This document shows, one piece after another, positions 24,243 to 33,081 of a DNA stretch of 46,559 nt. Positions within the stretch are counted from its first letter, which is position 1; the number at the start of each line of letters is the position of its first letter. The stretch comes from Chlamydiota bacterium. GTDB lineage: Bacteria; Chlamydiota; Chlamydiia; Chlamydiales; Parachlamydiaceae. The notes beneath the pieces are model-generated. The model was not told where the DNA came from. It ran no database searches and saw only the letters and a list, made by a program, of their open reading frames with translations. The stretch covers positions 1 through 46,559 of the forward strand of contig JABDAE010000008.1 in assembly GCA_013289325.1 (NCBI GenBank). Reading direction: 5' to 3'. A program made the position numbers and the translations under genes.

Positions 24243-27200
24243 GTGGCGATGCTGGATAAAATCATTAAATTTTCAATCGAGAAAAGTTGGATCGTATTCC
24301 TTGGAGTCCTTGTATTGGTTTTTTTTGGGATCTATAATTATCAGCGCCTCTCCATTGACGCCGTTCCCGATATCACAAATGTCCAAGTGCAAATTAATAC
24401 CGAAGCGCCTGGGTTTTCTCCCTTAGAGGCCGAGCAAAGGATCACATTCCCAATTGAAACTGCAATGCTCGGTCTTCCCCACTTAGATTATACCAGATCG
24501 CTCTCAAAATATGGTCTATCCCAAGTGACTGTGGCCTTTAAAGATGGCACCGACATCTATTTTGCAAGGCCTTTAATCAGTGAGAAATTACAAGAAGTCA
24601 AAGTCAAGCTGCCAGATGGGATTACACCTGTCATGGGCCCTATTGCCACAGGTCTTGGCGAGATCTTTATGTATGTGGTAAAAGAAGATCCATCTAAAGA
24701 AAAAGGCAAATATACCCCGACAGATTTACGAACGATTCAAGATTGGATCATTAAGCCTCAGCTTCGCAATACGAAAGGAGTTGTGGATGTAAGTGCGATA
24801 GGCGGGTATGTAAAGCAATTTCACGTCACCCCTTATCCCGATAAATTGATCGCCTATCAGATAGGCCTTCACGATATTATCAAAGCATTGAAAGAAAATA
24901 ATTCCAATGTCGGAGCCGGGTATGTCGAAAAAAGTGGAAAACAATATCTGATAAGATCTTCAGGACAAGTGAAGAATATAGAGGAAATTCGCAAAATTGT
25001 CGTTAAAGTGGCAGATGGACATCCTATCTATATTGAAGATGTAGCTGATGTGGATTTGGGAAAAGAGCTAAGAACTGGCGCTGCGACGGCAAATGGAGAG
25101 GAAGTTATTTTGGGCACTGTGTTCATGCTCATGGGGCAAAATAGCAGGGAGGTTTCTCATGCTGTCGGAGAAAAAATCAAAGAGATCAATCAAACTCTCC
25201 CTAAAGGGGTGATTGCGGATCCAGTGTACGATAGAACAATTTTAGTCGATGCGACGATAGAGACAATAAGAAACAACTTACTTGAAGGGGCATTACTTGT
25301 CGTCATTGTCTTATTTGTGCTTTTAAAAAACTTTCGCGCCGCCATTTTAACAGCTCTTGTCATCCCTCTTTCGATGCTCTTTGCTATTACCGGGATGGTG
25401 GAAAGTAAAATCAGCGGCAATTTGATGAGCCTTGGCGCTATTGACTTTGGTATTATCATCGATGGCGCGGTTATTATAGTCGAAAACTGCTTAAGGAGGC
25501 TATCTGAAGAGCAACATAAATTAAATCGACTCCTTAGCAAAGATGAAAGGCGCCAAGTGACGTTAGAAGCTACTCAAGAAGTGATCCGTCCAAGTGTTTT
25601 TGGCGTTTTAATTATCATGGTCGTGTATTTGCCTATCTTGACCCTGACAGGTATCGAAGGGAAAATGTTTCATCCGATGGCATATACGGTGCTGTTGGCA
25701 TTGACAGGGGCTCTTTTACTTTCTTTAACCTTTATTCCGGCAGCTGTTGCGGCATTTTTAGGCAATAAGATGGCCAAGAAGGAAAATGGACTTTTGCATT
25801 TAGCCAAAACGGTATATGAGCCACTATTAAAGATTGCTCTATCCTCTCGCTATTTGGTTGTGTTAACGGCCACCGTATTTGTCATTTTTTGCCTATTACT
25901 TGCAAGTCGAATGGGAGGGGAGTTTTTGCCCAATCTCGATGAAGGCGATATGGCCATTCACTCCTTAAGAATCCCTGGCACTGGTTTATCTCAAGCTCTG
26001 GCAATGCAGGATGTCGTAGAAGAGAAGTTAAAAGAGATACCAGAAGTGAAGGGAACTTTTTCTAAGATCGGAACAGCAGACATAGCCACAGATCCGATGC
26101 CGCCAAGTGTTGCCGATGGCTTTGTCATCATGAAACCAAGATCAGAGTGGCCAAATCCAAGATTGCCACGCGCTGAGCTTGTCGCGCGCATTGAAAAGGC
26201 ATTAAGAGAGCTTCCTGGAAATAATTATGAATTCACACAGCCGATCCAAATGCGATTTAATGAATTGATTTCAGGAGTGAGAAGCGATGTCGCAGTCAAA
26301 GTGTTTGGCGATGATATGCAAGTGCTTTTAGATACCGGTAAAAAGATTGAAGAGGCATTAAAATTGATTGTAGGATCTGCAGACGTAGAGATCGAGCAGA
26401 CATCAGGACTGCCGATATTGACCATCGCCATCAATAGAGAGAAACTAGCGCGCTATGGATTAAATATAGCCGACGTGCAAGAAGTTGTCTCGGTCTTTAT
26501 GGGTGGAAAACAAGCGGGAGAAGTCTTTGAAGGAGATAAACGCTTTGACATTGTGGTAAGGCTTCCAGAAAGCTTAAGAGAAGACTTAGACACTTTAAAA
26601 CGCATCCCGATTCCATTAGAGTCTCATTCTGCAGACAAAGCAAATATGCCCCATGTGATCCTTTTAGGGGATGTTGCCGATTTTGAAATTAAAGAAGGCC
26701 CCAATCAAATCAGCCGAGAAAATGGGAAAAGAGTATTAAATGTCACGGCAAACGTAAGAGAAAGGGATTTGAGCGGATTTGTCGCTGAAGCGCAGCATAA
26801 AATTAAAGAGAGTGTATCGATCCCTGCTGGCTATTGGCTAGGGTGGGGTGGGCAATTTGAGCAGCTCATCTCTGCTGCAGAAAGGTTAAAAATTGTAGTT
26901 CCGATTGCGCTTGGCCTTATCTTTATTTTATTGATTTCCACTTTTGGCTCTTTTAAAGACGCCATGATTATTTTTACAGGTGTTCCTCTGGCGTTAACTG
27001 GCGGCGTCATTTTCTTGGCGTTAAGAGATATTCCGCTATCGATCTCGGCAGGCGTTGGATTTATTGCCCTATCAGGTGTTGCCGTGTTGAATGGGATTGT
27101 CATGCTCTCATTTATCAAGCGCTTGCATGAAGAAAGGCATTACACCTTAGAAAATGCCATCATAAAGGGATCGCTCATGCGCCTTCGCCCGATTTTGATG

Positions 27201-27401
27201 ACAGCGCTTGTGGCATCCCTTGGCTTTATTCCCATGGCGCTTGCCACTGGGCGCGGCGCCGAGGTGCAAAGGCCACTTGCAACTGTTGTCATTGGGGGAA
27301 TTATTTCCTCGACGATCTTAACATTATTCGTCCTTCCCTCTTTATACTTGATCTTAAACCGGGAAAATGAAGAAACATCTTTTACTCAATGCATTGAGTA
27401 A
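24243..27401 (+). CDS. czcA: heavy-metal RND efflux transporter, CzcA/CusA family
   Basis: A 1052-residue proton-driven pump with 12 membrane helices and two large periplasmic loops. Membrane helix 4 reads AIDFGIIIDGAVIIVEN, the pattern with two Asp and a Glu that marks heavy-metal (HME) RND pumps exporting divalent cations such as Zn, Co, Ni or Cd. RPSVFGVLIIMVVYLPIL and GRGAEVQRPLATVVIGG are other family blocks. The CusA methionine pair for copper was not verified. The gene ends inside a 22-bp palindrome where its stop overlaps that of the opposite gene; both proteins end FTQCIE. Confidence 0.93.
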   Translation: MAMLDKIIKFSIEKSWIVFLGVLVLVFFGIYNYQRLSIDAVPDITNVQVQINTEAPGFSPLEAEQRITFPIETAMLGLPHLDYTRSLSKYGLSQVTVAFKDGTDIYFARPLISEKLQEVKVKLPDGITPVMGPIATGLGEIFMYVVKEDPSKEKGKYTPTDLRTIQDWIIKPQLRNTKGVVDVSAIGGYVKQFHVTPYPDKLIAYQIGLHDIIKALKENNSNVGAGYVEKSGKQYLIRSSGQVKNIEEIRKIVVKVADGHPIYIEDVADVDLGKELRTGAATANGEEVILGTVFMLMGQNSREVSHAVGEKIKEINQTLPKGVIADPVYDRTILVDATIETIRNNLLEGALLVVIVLFVLLKNFRAAILTALVIPLSMLFAITGMVESKISGNLMSLGAIDFGIIIDGAVIIVENCLRRLSEEQHKLNRLLSKDERRQVTLEATQEVIRPSVFGVLIIMVVYLPILTLTGIEGKMFHPMAYTVLLALTGALLLSLTFIPAAVAAFLGNKMAKKENGLLHLAKTVYEPLLKIALSSRYLVVLTATVFVIFCLLLASRMGGEFLPNLDEGDMAIHSLRIPGTGLSQALAMQDVVEEKLKEIPEVKGTFSKIGTADIATDPMPPSVADGFVIMKPRSEWPNPRLPRAELVARIEKALRELPGNNYEFTQPIQMRFNELISGVRSDVAVKVFGDDMQVLLDTGKKIEEALKLIVGSADVEIEQTSGLPILTIAINREKLARYGLNIADVQEVVSVFMGGKQAGEVFEGDKRFDIVVRLPESLREDLDTLKRIPIPLESHSADKANMPHVILLGDVADFEIKEGPNQISRENGKRVLNVTANVRERDLSGFVAEAQHKIKESVSIPAGYWLGWGGQFEQLISAAERLKIVVPIALGLIFILLISTFGSFKDAMIIFTGVPLALTGGVIFLALRDIPLSISAGVGFIALSGVAVLNGIVMLSFIKRLHEERHYTLENAIIKGSLMRLRPILMTALVASLGFIPMALATGRGAEVQRPLATVVIGGIISSTILTLFVLPSLYLILNRENEETSFTQCIE

Positions 27402-27402
27402 A
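27381..27402. repeat. 22-bp perfect palindrome containing two opposed stop codons
   Basis: TTTACTCAATGCATTGAGTAAA is fully self-complementary. It contains the TAA of czcA (27399-27401) and, on the other strand, the TAA of the giant gene (27384-27382), and encodes FTQCIE at both C-termini. Confidence 0.9.
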
Positions 27403-30400
27403 GTCAATATCCTTCTTGCACAATTCATTTCCTTGTACTGTAAGCTCCAAAATAACACTAAGTCTACTTAAGAACTCTTGACGGAAGGGAAGATTTTCTT
27501 CTCTTTGTGCAAATTGATATAAGCCATGTAACTCTGCAACGACCTCGGCATCACTTTCCTTAATCCCTTGTAAAAACTTCAAAAGCCGCGAAGAGAAGCT
27601 ACTACTTGATGGATCTTCTTCGGACGGCGAGCTATGAAGAGCTATTTGGGTCGCTATTTTAAGTATTACCTTGCATTGCTCAATAAGAGGCTTAAACCTA
27701 AATCCGGCAGTTGGAGACGGCAACTTAACGCAATCTCTTGAACCAGAATCATTTGCGCTGTGGCGGTCCAACACCCTTTGAGAATGTCCCACCCCATTGC
27801 AAAGTGATTCTAATTCAAGATCTTGCATTAATTTGCCATCTCGAACTGCCGGATCTAGGTTAAACCTAGAAACGGGATTTGTCACCACTTCATTTTTTCC
27901 CTCTTTTTGCAGGTCATATACAGCCTCTACAAAGACCTCTACAAAGGCAAGTCCATAATGGATGATCGTCCAAACTGCTTCTGCGATCTCTTTGGGGTCA
28001 AGGAATATTTTGAACGCCATCACAGGTGCTCCATTAGTGGCTTGAGACACCAAATGGTTTAAGACTGTCTCCAGTTGTGTATCGATCTCTGAAGATGAGG
28101 AATGAGGTTGCCGTTGAAAACTTGCCCACATATTCAGCATCAGGACTGAAAGAGTTTCTGTGATAATTCCAATTTGTGTCTTACTTAAGATCGCGATATA
28201 TTTAATTATCAACGTCTCCTTAGTAAGTGCAACTGGAGCTCCTATAGAAGTTTTTGAAAAGACAAAAAGATCGATCAGCTCATTTAAAGTCTCTTGTCTT
28301 TCCCGTAAAATAAATAAGCGTTGATTGACTATAGATTCAGTGGAACTCATCGCCATAAATCCATTCATGACAAGGTCAAAAATAGGAAGGTAGGCATCAT
28401 ATTCAGCTGACGGGTGCTTAGCCTTGCGGACCGTAGCGCTTAAATTAAAAATAAGCGTTTTATAAAAAGAGACTCTTCCATGCACATCGCTTAGGAAGAT
28501 CTTTGCAACCAATGTAGGTTCAAAACTTTGTGTTAAATTTAGATGTAAAGGCATAAGCTTATCGATCAAAATTTTATACACATTTTTTAACCACAAATCT
28601 TCAGCTTTTTTCGGAAAAATTGTCTGGCATTTATCGCATGCGAATTGGATTTCCTTTGTATAAGAAGTTTTAGGATTTAAACTTTTTAACTTCTCAAAGA
28701 GATTCTCTTTAGGAGAAGATAAGCCCATTAAAGGATAGGCGTTTGCCGGACGAAAATACTCGTTTAATGTGTGAAGCCACTTGCGCGTCTTTTTTCCACC
28801 TGCTTTATTTATATAGGGGTCTATGTTCGAAAAAGTGCTCTTCCATCCTTCAACTAATTCGTTTTGCGTTTTCATGGAGTCAAAATGTTGCATGACTACA
28901 ACATCGCGCTCTAAAAGGCGGACGCATTTTTTAAAGTTAGTTTTTCCAAATTCGGTGTGATTTGATTTCTTTAGATTTTCTGAAAAAACTTCACAAAATT
29001 GGCTATATGGAGGGCCATATGTTAAGCAAGTGAGTACATGCGATTTGATTTCTGATTCAGTGAACGCTCTCTTATGAAATTCAGATAGGCGATCATTGAC
29101 AAATTGGGTTTCCCAAACGATAGTTTCCTCTATTTTGGGGAGAAGATTTTGTACTAATTTATCTAATCTCTCTTGCGATGTACAGGCAAAGCTAATGGCG
29201 ACGACAAACGCGTGATAAGAGGGGGATTGAAAACAAGCGGCAATGGCCCCCTCGCCTCTTTCCCATAATAAAGAGATCAGCATCTCATTGATCTGTAAAA
29301 CCTTGTGATAGCCATCAAATGAGGTCCCACGTGAGAGTAAAACAACAATGGCTTCAGTTGCTTTGCTAATTCCATTAATAAATAGATAATCTTGCTCTAA
29401 TCCCCCTGGCATTTGCTTTAAATAAGTTAACGCTTTTTTAAAATCGTTACATCTTACGGCCACTTTAATGCGCTCGATAAGTAAATAATCGTAATAGCTT
29501 TTTTGCTCTTTGGATAACTTTGAGCGCGATAATGTGGAAATGTAGTGATCGGCCTTATCGCTTAAAAATTCACAGTGCATAAAGATTAAGGCAAGGTTTA
29601 ATTGAGAGACACTTTTGTTCCCATCGATTAACTGTATCTTAAGATGTGTGAAAACCAATACAATGGATTGACTAAGAGAAGATCTGCTCTTTTCTTCTGT
29701 ATCCACTTCAGCTGAATGACATTCAATCCAGTTTAGAAAGTTTGGATAAATATGCGTTGTAAATGCGATGAGTTCTTCATGAAGTTCGGCAGGAGCCTCT
29801 TTTATATATGAATGGAAAAGGATTAACACATCGCCATAATTCAATAAAGATGGATCTCTTTCGATTTGCTTCATCCACGTATATAGCTGAATTTGGATTT
29901 GGCGCGTTTTTAATAATAATGCGATTTGTTCATCATGTTGAAACAATTGGCGGTATTGATAAAATTGCAATTGCTGTTCACCGTTGCAAGGGAAAAGAAA
30001 CAACTTTTTCAGCAAATGGACCTGTAGTTTGTCTTGAGAAAAGCTATTTTGCCATAATTCAAGAAGCAAGGTCACTTGATCGACATTGCCCTTTTGCATA
30101 TGGGAGATAGCTGCTGTAATCAATTTTTCGCAAAGTTCCTTATCGACCTGCTTAAGCGATTGTAATTCAATAGTTAAAGTCTCTATAAGTTTTTTATAGA
30201 TGGAGCGATCCAGCTCATTATCTTGTGGCCACTTTTTGATAAGTGATAGTAAATAATTGCAATACTCTTTTTTCTTTATTTTTTGTTTACATTTTTCAAG
30301 GGTTAAAAAACATGCCTTAAACGCTTGAACCTCTATCGCTTTTTCTAACGCCTCATCAAGACCTTCTAAAATAGTTTGGGACTCAGTCTTTAGCGAAGTT

Positions 30401-32223
30401 TTAACAAAGGTCGATTCAATGCGTTTAAAGTTGACTGTCTTGATTGCCTTTTGAAAGATCGCGATATCTGCAAGCACTTGATGTTGACTCATCATTTCCA
30501 AAGCTTTTGAAAACAGTTGCTGAAAAAAAGACTCATTACAGCTTAAGAATCGCTCTGGGTGGTCTATAATGCCTTTATACCCCATTAAAAATAGCGTTTG
30601 TGGGATGTTTTCTTCAGCGAGCAATCCCAAATAAATTGCTTGGTACTCCGATGGATCAAGACGCAACTGTTGCTCTCCCATCTCAAGAAGTGTTTGCAGC
30701 GCCCATTCCTTATTGGGATGGTTTTTTATGTTTTCAAAAATTAAGGTGAGCAAGGACTTGTTTAACGAGGGATTGCCAAGACACGTCCTTAAACATTTGT
30801 CTTTTTCCTCCTCATTCCAGGAGGAAATAGCTGTAATAATGTCTTCAGGGTTGTAAAGGCCAATTTTTTTGCATGTGCGGAGATGGTGGCCAAGCTCATC
30901 AGGGGTAAAAGCGAGAAACTGCTCCAAATGTGTTTTTGGTTTTTGCAAAAGAGGAGGGACTTCCCCTTCTTGTAGAGCGAGTAGTTTTTTTTTGCGAATC
31001 TTAAAAACTTCAACAAAACACAGAATAAATGCCTCGCGCAAAAGCGGATCTTGCTTAAACCAATTAGCAAGTGCAAAAGCCCTTGTTCCTTCCAAAAAAC
31101 AACCATAAGTCATTTGTTTAAGGTAAATCAATGTATATTGATCGCAAGATTCTGTCGCAAGGGCATGCATGAAAGCAGAGATTGCGCAAACTAATTGCTG
31201 ATTGTTACATTCGGCAATTGCCAGCTGCCAAGAGCTGTCTTGAGAAATTTCACTTATCCCTGAGGATATCCCAGATGATGTGATGGAGGATGCCGTTTCA
31301 TTTTCGCTTGCATCAAAGACTTGCGTGGCTCTATTTAACCTAAAAACGGCAGTTGGAGACGCTAACTTGCCACAATCTCTTGAACCAGAATCATTTGCAG
31401 TGGGGCGGTCCTTCACCACTTGGGAATGTCCCGCCCCACTGCAAAGTGATTCTAATTCAAGATCTTGTGCCAATTTAGCATCTCGAACTGCCGTTTTTAG
31501 GTTTAACATAGCTTTTGGGCAAAGCAGTTCTTTAATTTTTTTTAGACATTCATCAAGAAATTTGGATGGTTTAGGTAATCGTGTTGTTTCTAAAACGTAG
31601 TAATTCCAAATATATGCGATCATCCCAATTGGATTACTTGTTGAGTTATGTGTTTTCAAATATTCTAAAATTTGAAAAACGCCTTGCTCTTTATGATGGT
31701 TTGAAAATATTAAGAACAAATCTTCCATCTCATCTTTTTTCAAAAAGCGGCAAAAGGCAAGACGCAGCAATGTTTTAGTAAACACGTCATGACTTGTCTT
31801 GATAAGGGTCGAATTTCGCGATGCATGGTCTAAGAGGGCGAGATTGATCGAATGCAGAGAACTTACATCACTTAAGGGATTTATGTGGATAAAGGATAGC
31901 TCAGCTTGTTGTAAGGGAACTCTTCTTTTTAGCGCATCTGAAAGGGGAATGACAACCTCTTCTGCCCGTGTAATATGTGAAAGATCAGATAAAGGGTGAA
32001 AGACGATTTTGATTTCGGTGTCTGCGCTTGCATTGCATTCACAAAGGGGATCTACACGGGCTTTGCAACCAAGTGTAAATAACCCCCCATGTAATTCCCC
32101 ATGCCCCCCCCCTCCCAGGTAACTCCATTTTATCTTCCAAAAAAAGGCGCTTTTGAAAAAACAATCCATGTAATACGGCCTTATCTTTCTTGAATAAAGC
32201 TTCCAAAACACTTGCAGCGTCAT
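27382..32223 (-). CDS. giant helical-repeat protein, C-terminal frame (downstream of poly-G frameshift)
   Basis: A very long open frame of which about 1574 residues lie after the G tract at 32104-32112. It is almost wholly alpha-helical, with many LxxxL/F-rich helices that suggest solenoid (TPR-like) repeats; no enzyme motif was found in this part. Directly after the G run it reads HGELHGGLFTLGCKARVDPL, which continues naturally from the upstream frame (32039-32896). With eight or eleven G in place of nine, the two would form one protein of about 1840 residues. The first ~40 residues of this frame (upstream of the tract) are out-of-frame coding of the upstream gene and probably not real. Two in-frame 174-bp palindromic elements add about 58 residues each. 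It has no signal peptide. It may be cytosolic or a secreted effector; the role is unknown. Confidence 0.65.
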   Translation of the reverse strand: MTLQVFWKLYSRKIRPYYMDCFFKSAFFWKIKWSYLGGGGHGELHGGLFTLGCKARVDPLCECNASADTEIKIVFHPLSDLSHITRAEEVVIPLSDALKRRVPLQQAELSFIHINPLSDVSSLHSINLALLDHASRNSTLIKTSHDVFTKTLLRLAFCRFLKKDEMEDLFLIFSNHHKEQGVFQILEYLKTHNSTSNPIGMIAYIWNYYVLETTRLPKPSKFLDECLKKIKELLCPKAMLNLKTAVRDAKLAQDLELESLCSGAGHSQVVKDRPTANDSGSRDCGKLASPTAVFRLNRATQVFDASENETASSITSSGISSGISEISQDSSWQLAIAECNNQQLVCAISAFMHALATESCDQYTLIYLKQMTYGCFLEGTRAFALANWFKQDPLLREAFILCFVEVFKIRKKKLLALQEGEVPPLLQKPKTHLEQFLAFTPDELGHHLRTCKKIGLYNPEDIITAISSWNEEEKDKCLRTCLGNPSLNKSLLTLIFENIKNHPNKEWALQTLLEMGEQQLRLDPSEYQAIYLGLLAEENIPQTLFLMGYKGIIDHPERFLSCNESFFQQLFSKALEMMSQHQVLADIAIFQKAIKTVNFKRIESTFVKTSLKTESQTILEGLDEALEKAIEVQAFKACFLTLEKCKQKIKKKEYCNYLLSLIKKWPQDNELDRSIYKKLIETLTIELQSLKQVDKELCEKLITAAISHMQKGNVDQVTLLLELWQNSFSQDKLQVHLLKKLFLFPCNGEQQLQFYQYRQLFQHDEQIALLLKTRQIQIQLYTWMKQIERDPSLLNYGDVLILFHSYIKEAPAELHEELIAFTTHIYPNFLNWIECHSAEVDTEEKSRSSLSQSIVLVFTHLKIQLIDGNKSVSQLNLALIFMHCEFLSDKADHYISTLSRSKLSKEQKSYYDYLLIERIKVAVRCNDFKKALTYLKQMPGGLEQDYLFINGISKATEAIVVLLSRGTSFDGYHKVLQINEMLISLLWERGEGAIAACFQSPSYHAFVVAISFACTSQERLDKLVQNLLPKIEETIVWETQFVNDRLSEFHKRAFTESEIKSHVLTCLTYGPPYSQFCEVFSENLKKSNHTEFGKTNFKKCVRLLERDVVVMQHFDSMKTQNELVEGWKSTFSNIDPYINKAGGKKTRKWLHTLNEYFRPANAYPLMGLSSPKENLFEKLKSLNPKTSYTKEIQFACDKCQTIFPKKAEDLWLKNVYKILIDKLMPLHLNLTQSFEPTLVAKIFLSDVHGRVSFYKTLIFNLSATVRKAKHPSAEYDAYLPIFDLVMNGFMAMSSTESIVNQRLFILRERQETLNELIDLFVFSKTSIGAPVALTKETLIIKYIAILSKTQIGIITETLSVLMLNMWASFQRQPHSSSSEIDTQLETVLNHLVSQATNGAPVMAFKIFLDPKEIAEAVWTIIHYGLAFVEVFVEAVYDLQKEGKNEVVTNPVSRFNLDPAVRDGKLMQDLELESLCNGVGHSQRVLDRHSANDSGSRDCVKLPSPTAGFRFKPLIEQCKVILKIATQIALHSSPSEEDPSSSSFSSRLLKFLQGIKESDAEVVAELHGLYQFAQREENLPFRQEFLSRLSVILELTVQGNELCKKDIDFTQCIE
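27692..27865. repeat. 174-bp palindromic element, copy near the 3' end of the giant gene
   Basis: Ends TTAAACCTAAATCCGGCAGT and the near complement at 27838-27865, with inner complementary blocks (GAATCATTTGC / GCAAAGTGATTC). It is translated in the giant gene as FNLDPAVRDGKLMQDLELES and on to SGSRDCVKLPSPTAGFRF. Same length, orientation and reading frame as the copy at 31334-31507, at about 85% identity by eye. Confidence 0.9.
31334..31507. repeat. 174-bp palindromic element, copy near the 5' end of the giant gene
   Basis: The whole element is close to its own reverse complement: outer arms AACCTAAAAACGGCAGTT, middle arms around GAATCA-TTTGC, inner arms CAGTGGGGCGG and CCGCCCCACTG. Minus-strand translation is LNLKTAVRDAKLAQDLELES ... 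SGSRDCGKLASPTAVFRLN; the plus strand reads FNLKTAVGDANLPQSLEPES ... SNSRSCANLASRTAVFRFN, so both strands encode nearly the same peptide. Confidence 0.92.
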
Positions 32224-32896
32224 AAGTTACATTCATCTGCGTTAAAAGTTTTGCTAATGACTCTTTAATTGCAAAAAAACAGTGGTCTGAAAAGAATTCA
32301 CTTAAAACTATTGAAAAGTCCTGAAGAAAATCACGCCCATTTTGCCGGGTTTTTTCATCGAGTTGAACGACTACTAAAATATCGACGTCATTGTGTTGAA
32401 AAGGCATTTTAGGATGCAGGATTGAAAATAGTACGCTGCCATAGGAAATCACATCGAGCTTGTATTTAGCTATCATTGGGTGAGAAACAAAAAATTGTAA
32501 TAACTCAATCCGAGAAAATGAAAATGGAGGGGGTACAAAGCTATTTAAAAGGTGAGAGGGAAACTGCGTGTGATAGTTAGATTCTAAAAACCCCTTGACC
32601 ATTGTTTGATATTTCATGTACGCAAAAGGGGTTATGGCAACAGTTGTCTTATCTTCCATGATACTGCAAAAAGCCTGTAAAATGGTTCCTTGTAGCTTTT
32701 TCTCTTCCGCCGTTTTTGCCTCGATGAGGCGAACAAAATCTGGATTAGACTTACATAGCTTAAAAGGGGCTTTTAAAAACTCTCTTAGCTGCTTGCAATA
32801 GTCATCGATGGTGGATGTTTCAACCGGGAGCGCTATTTGCGCCTGCAGTTTTCCGCCCTGGCATAAGGGATGTAAAGAAGTAATTGAACTCGTCAT
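32039..32896 (-). CDS. giant protein, N-terminal frame with nucleotidyltransferase-like domain (upstream of poly-G frameshift)
   Basis: A 285-residue frame whose last ~23 residues, after the G tract at 32112-32104, are probably a frameshift tail. Residues about 125-215 resemble the head of a nucleotidyltransferase: a helix, then SYGSVLF (G153-S154), then HNDVDILVVV with Asp170 and Asp172 as the D-x-D metal ligands. A third carboxylate was not assigned, so activity is unproven. It starts at ATG 32896 after a short AT-rich leader. With a one-base contraction of the G tract the protein would run on into the long helical frame. Confidence 0.65.
   Translation of the reverse strand: MTSSITSLHPLCQGGKLQAQIALPVETSTIDDYCKQLREFLKAPFKLCKSNPDFVRLIEAKTAEEKKLQGTILQAFCSIMEDKTTVAITPFAYMKYQTMVKGFLESNYHTQFPSHLLNSFVPPPFSFSRIELLQFFVSHPMIAKYKLDVISYGSVLFSILHPKMPFQHNDVDILVVVQLDEKTRQNGRDFLQDFSIVLSEFFSDHCFFAIKESLAKLLTQMNVTYDAASVLEALFKKDKAVLHGLFFQKRLFLEDKMELPGRGGAWGITWGVIYTWLQSPCRSPL
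32104..32112 (-). repeat. run of nine G (coding strand), candidate phase-variable tract
   Basis: On the coding (minus) strand the tract reads GGGA then nine G then CAT. Nine G put the upstream 285-residue frame out of phase with the long downstream frame; eight would join them. Homopolymer runs of this length slip easily during replication and are also prone to sequencing error. Confidence 0.75.
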
Positions 32897-33005
32897 GTTT
32901 GATGATTACGTATAAAAAATGAAAATAACATAACACACAGCGTAATTTACAATCAACTAGCACGTGGGATTATTTTAAACTAAATTATTTATACATCTCT
33001 CGTGA

Positions 33006-33037
33006 TTGAAAATTTTGCTTGTTGAAAATTTTACTTG
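33006..33037 (+). promoter_or_regulatory. two tandem 16-bp repeats before the PAP2 gene
   Basis: TTGAAAATTTTGCTTG (33006-33021) is directly followed by TTGAAAATTTTACTTG (33022-33037), 15 of 16 bases identical. A TTGACT -35-like box overlaps the second unit (33035-33040), and TAATAC (33060-33065), preceded by TG one base away, could be an extended -10, though the 19-base spacing is long. The arrangement suits an operator. Confidence 0.45.
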
Positions 33038-33081
33038 ACTATATAGAACTTGCACATGTTAATACGTAAAAGGTCCAATAA

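Noticed and set aside
31280-31600. 106-residue plus-strand frame inside the giant gene, whose peptide resembles the minus-strand protein
   Set aside because: It exists because the 174-bp element is palindromic; outside the element it has no gene signals.
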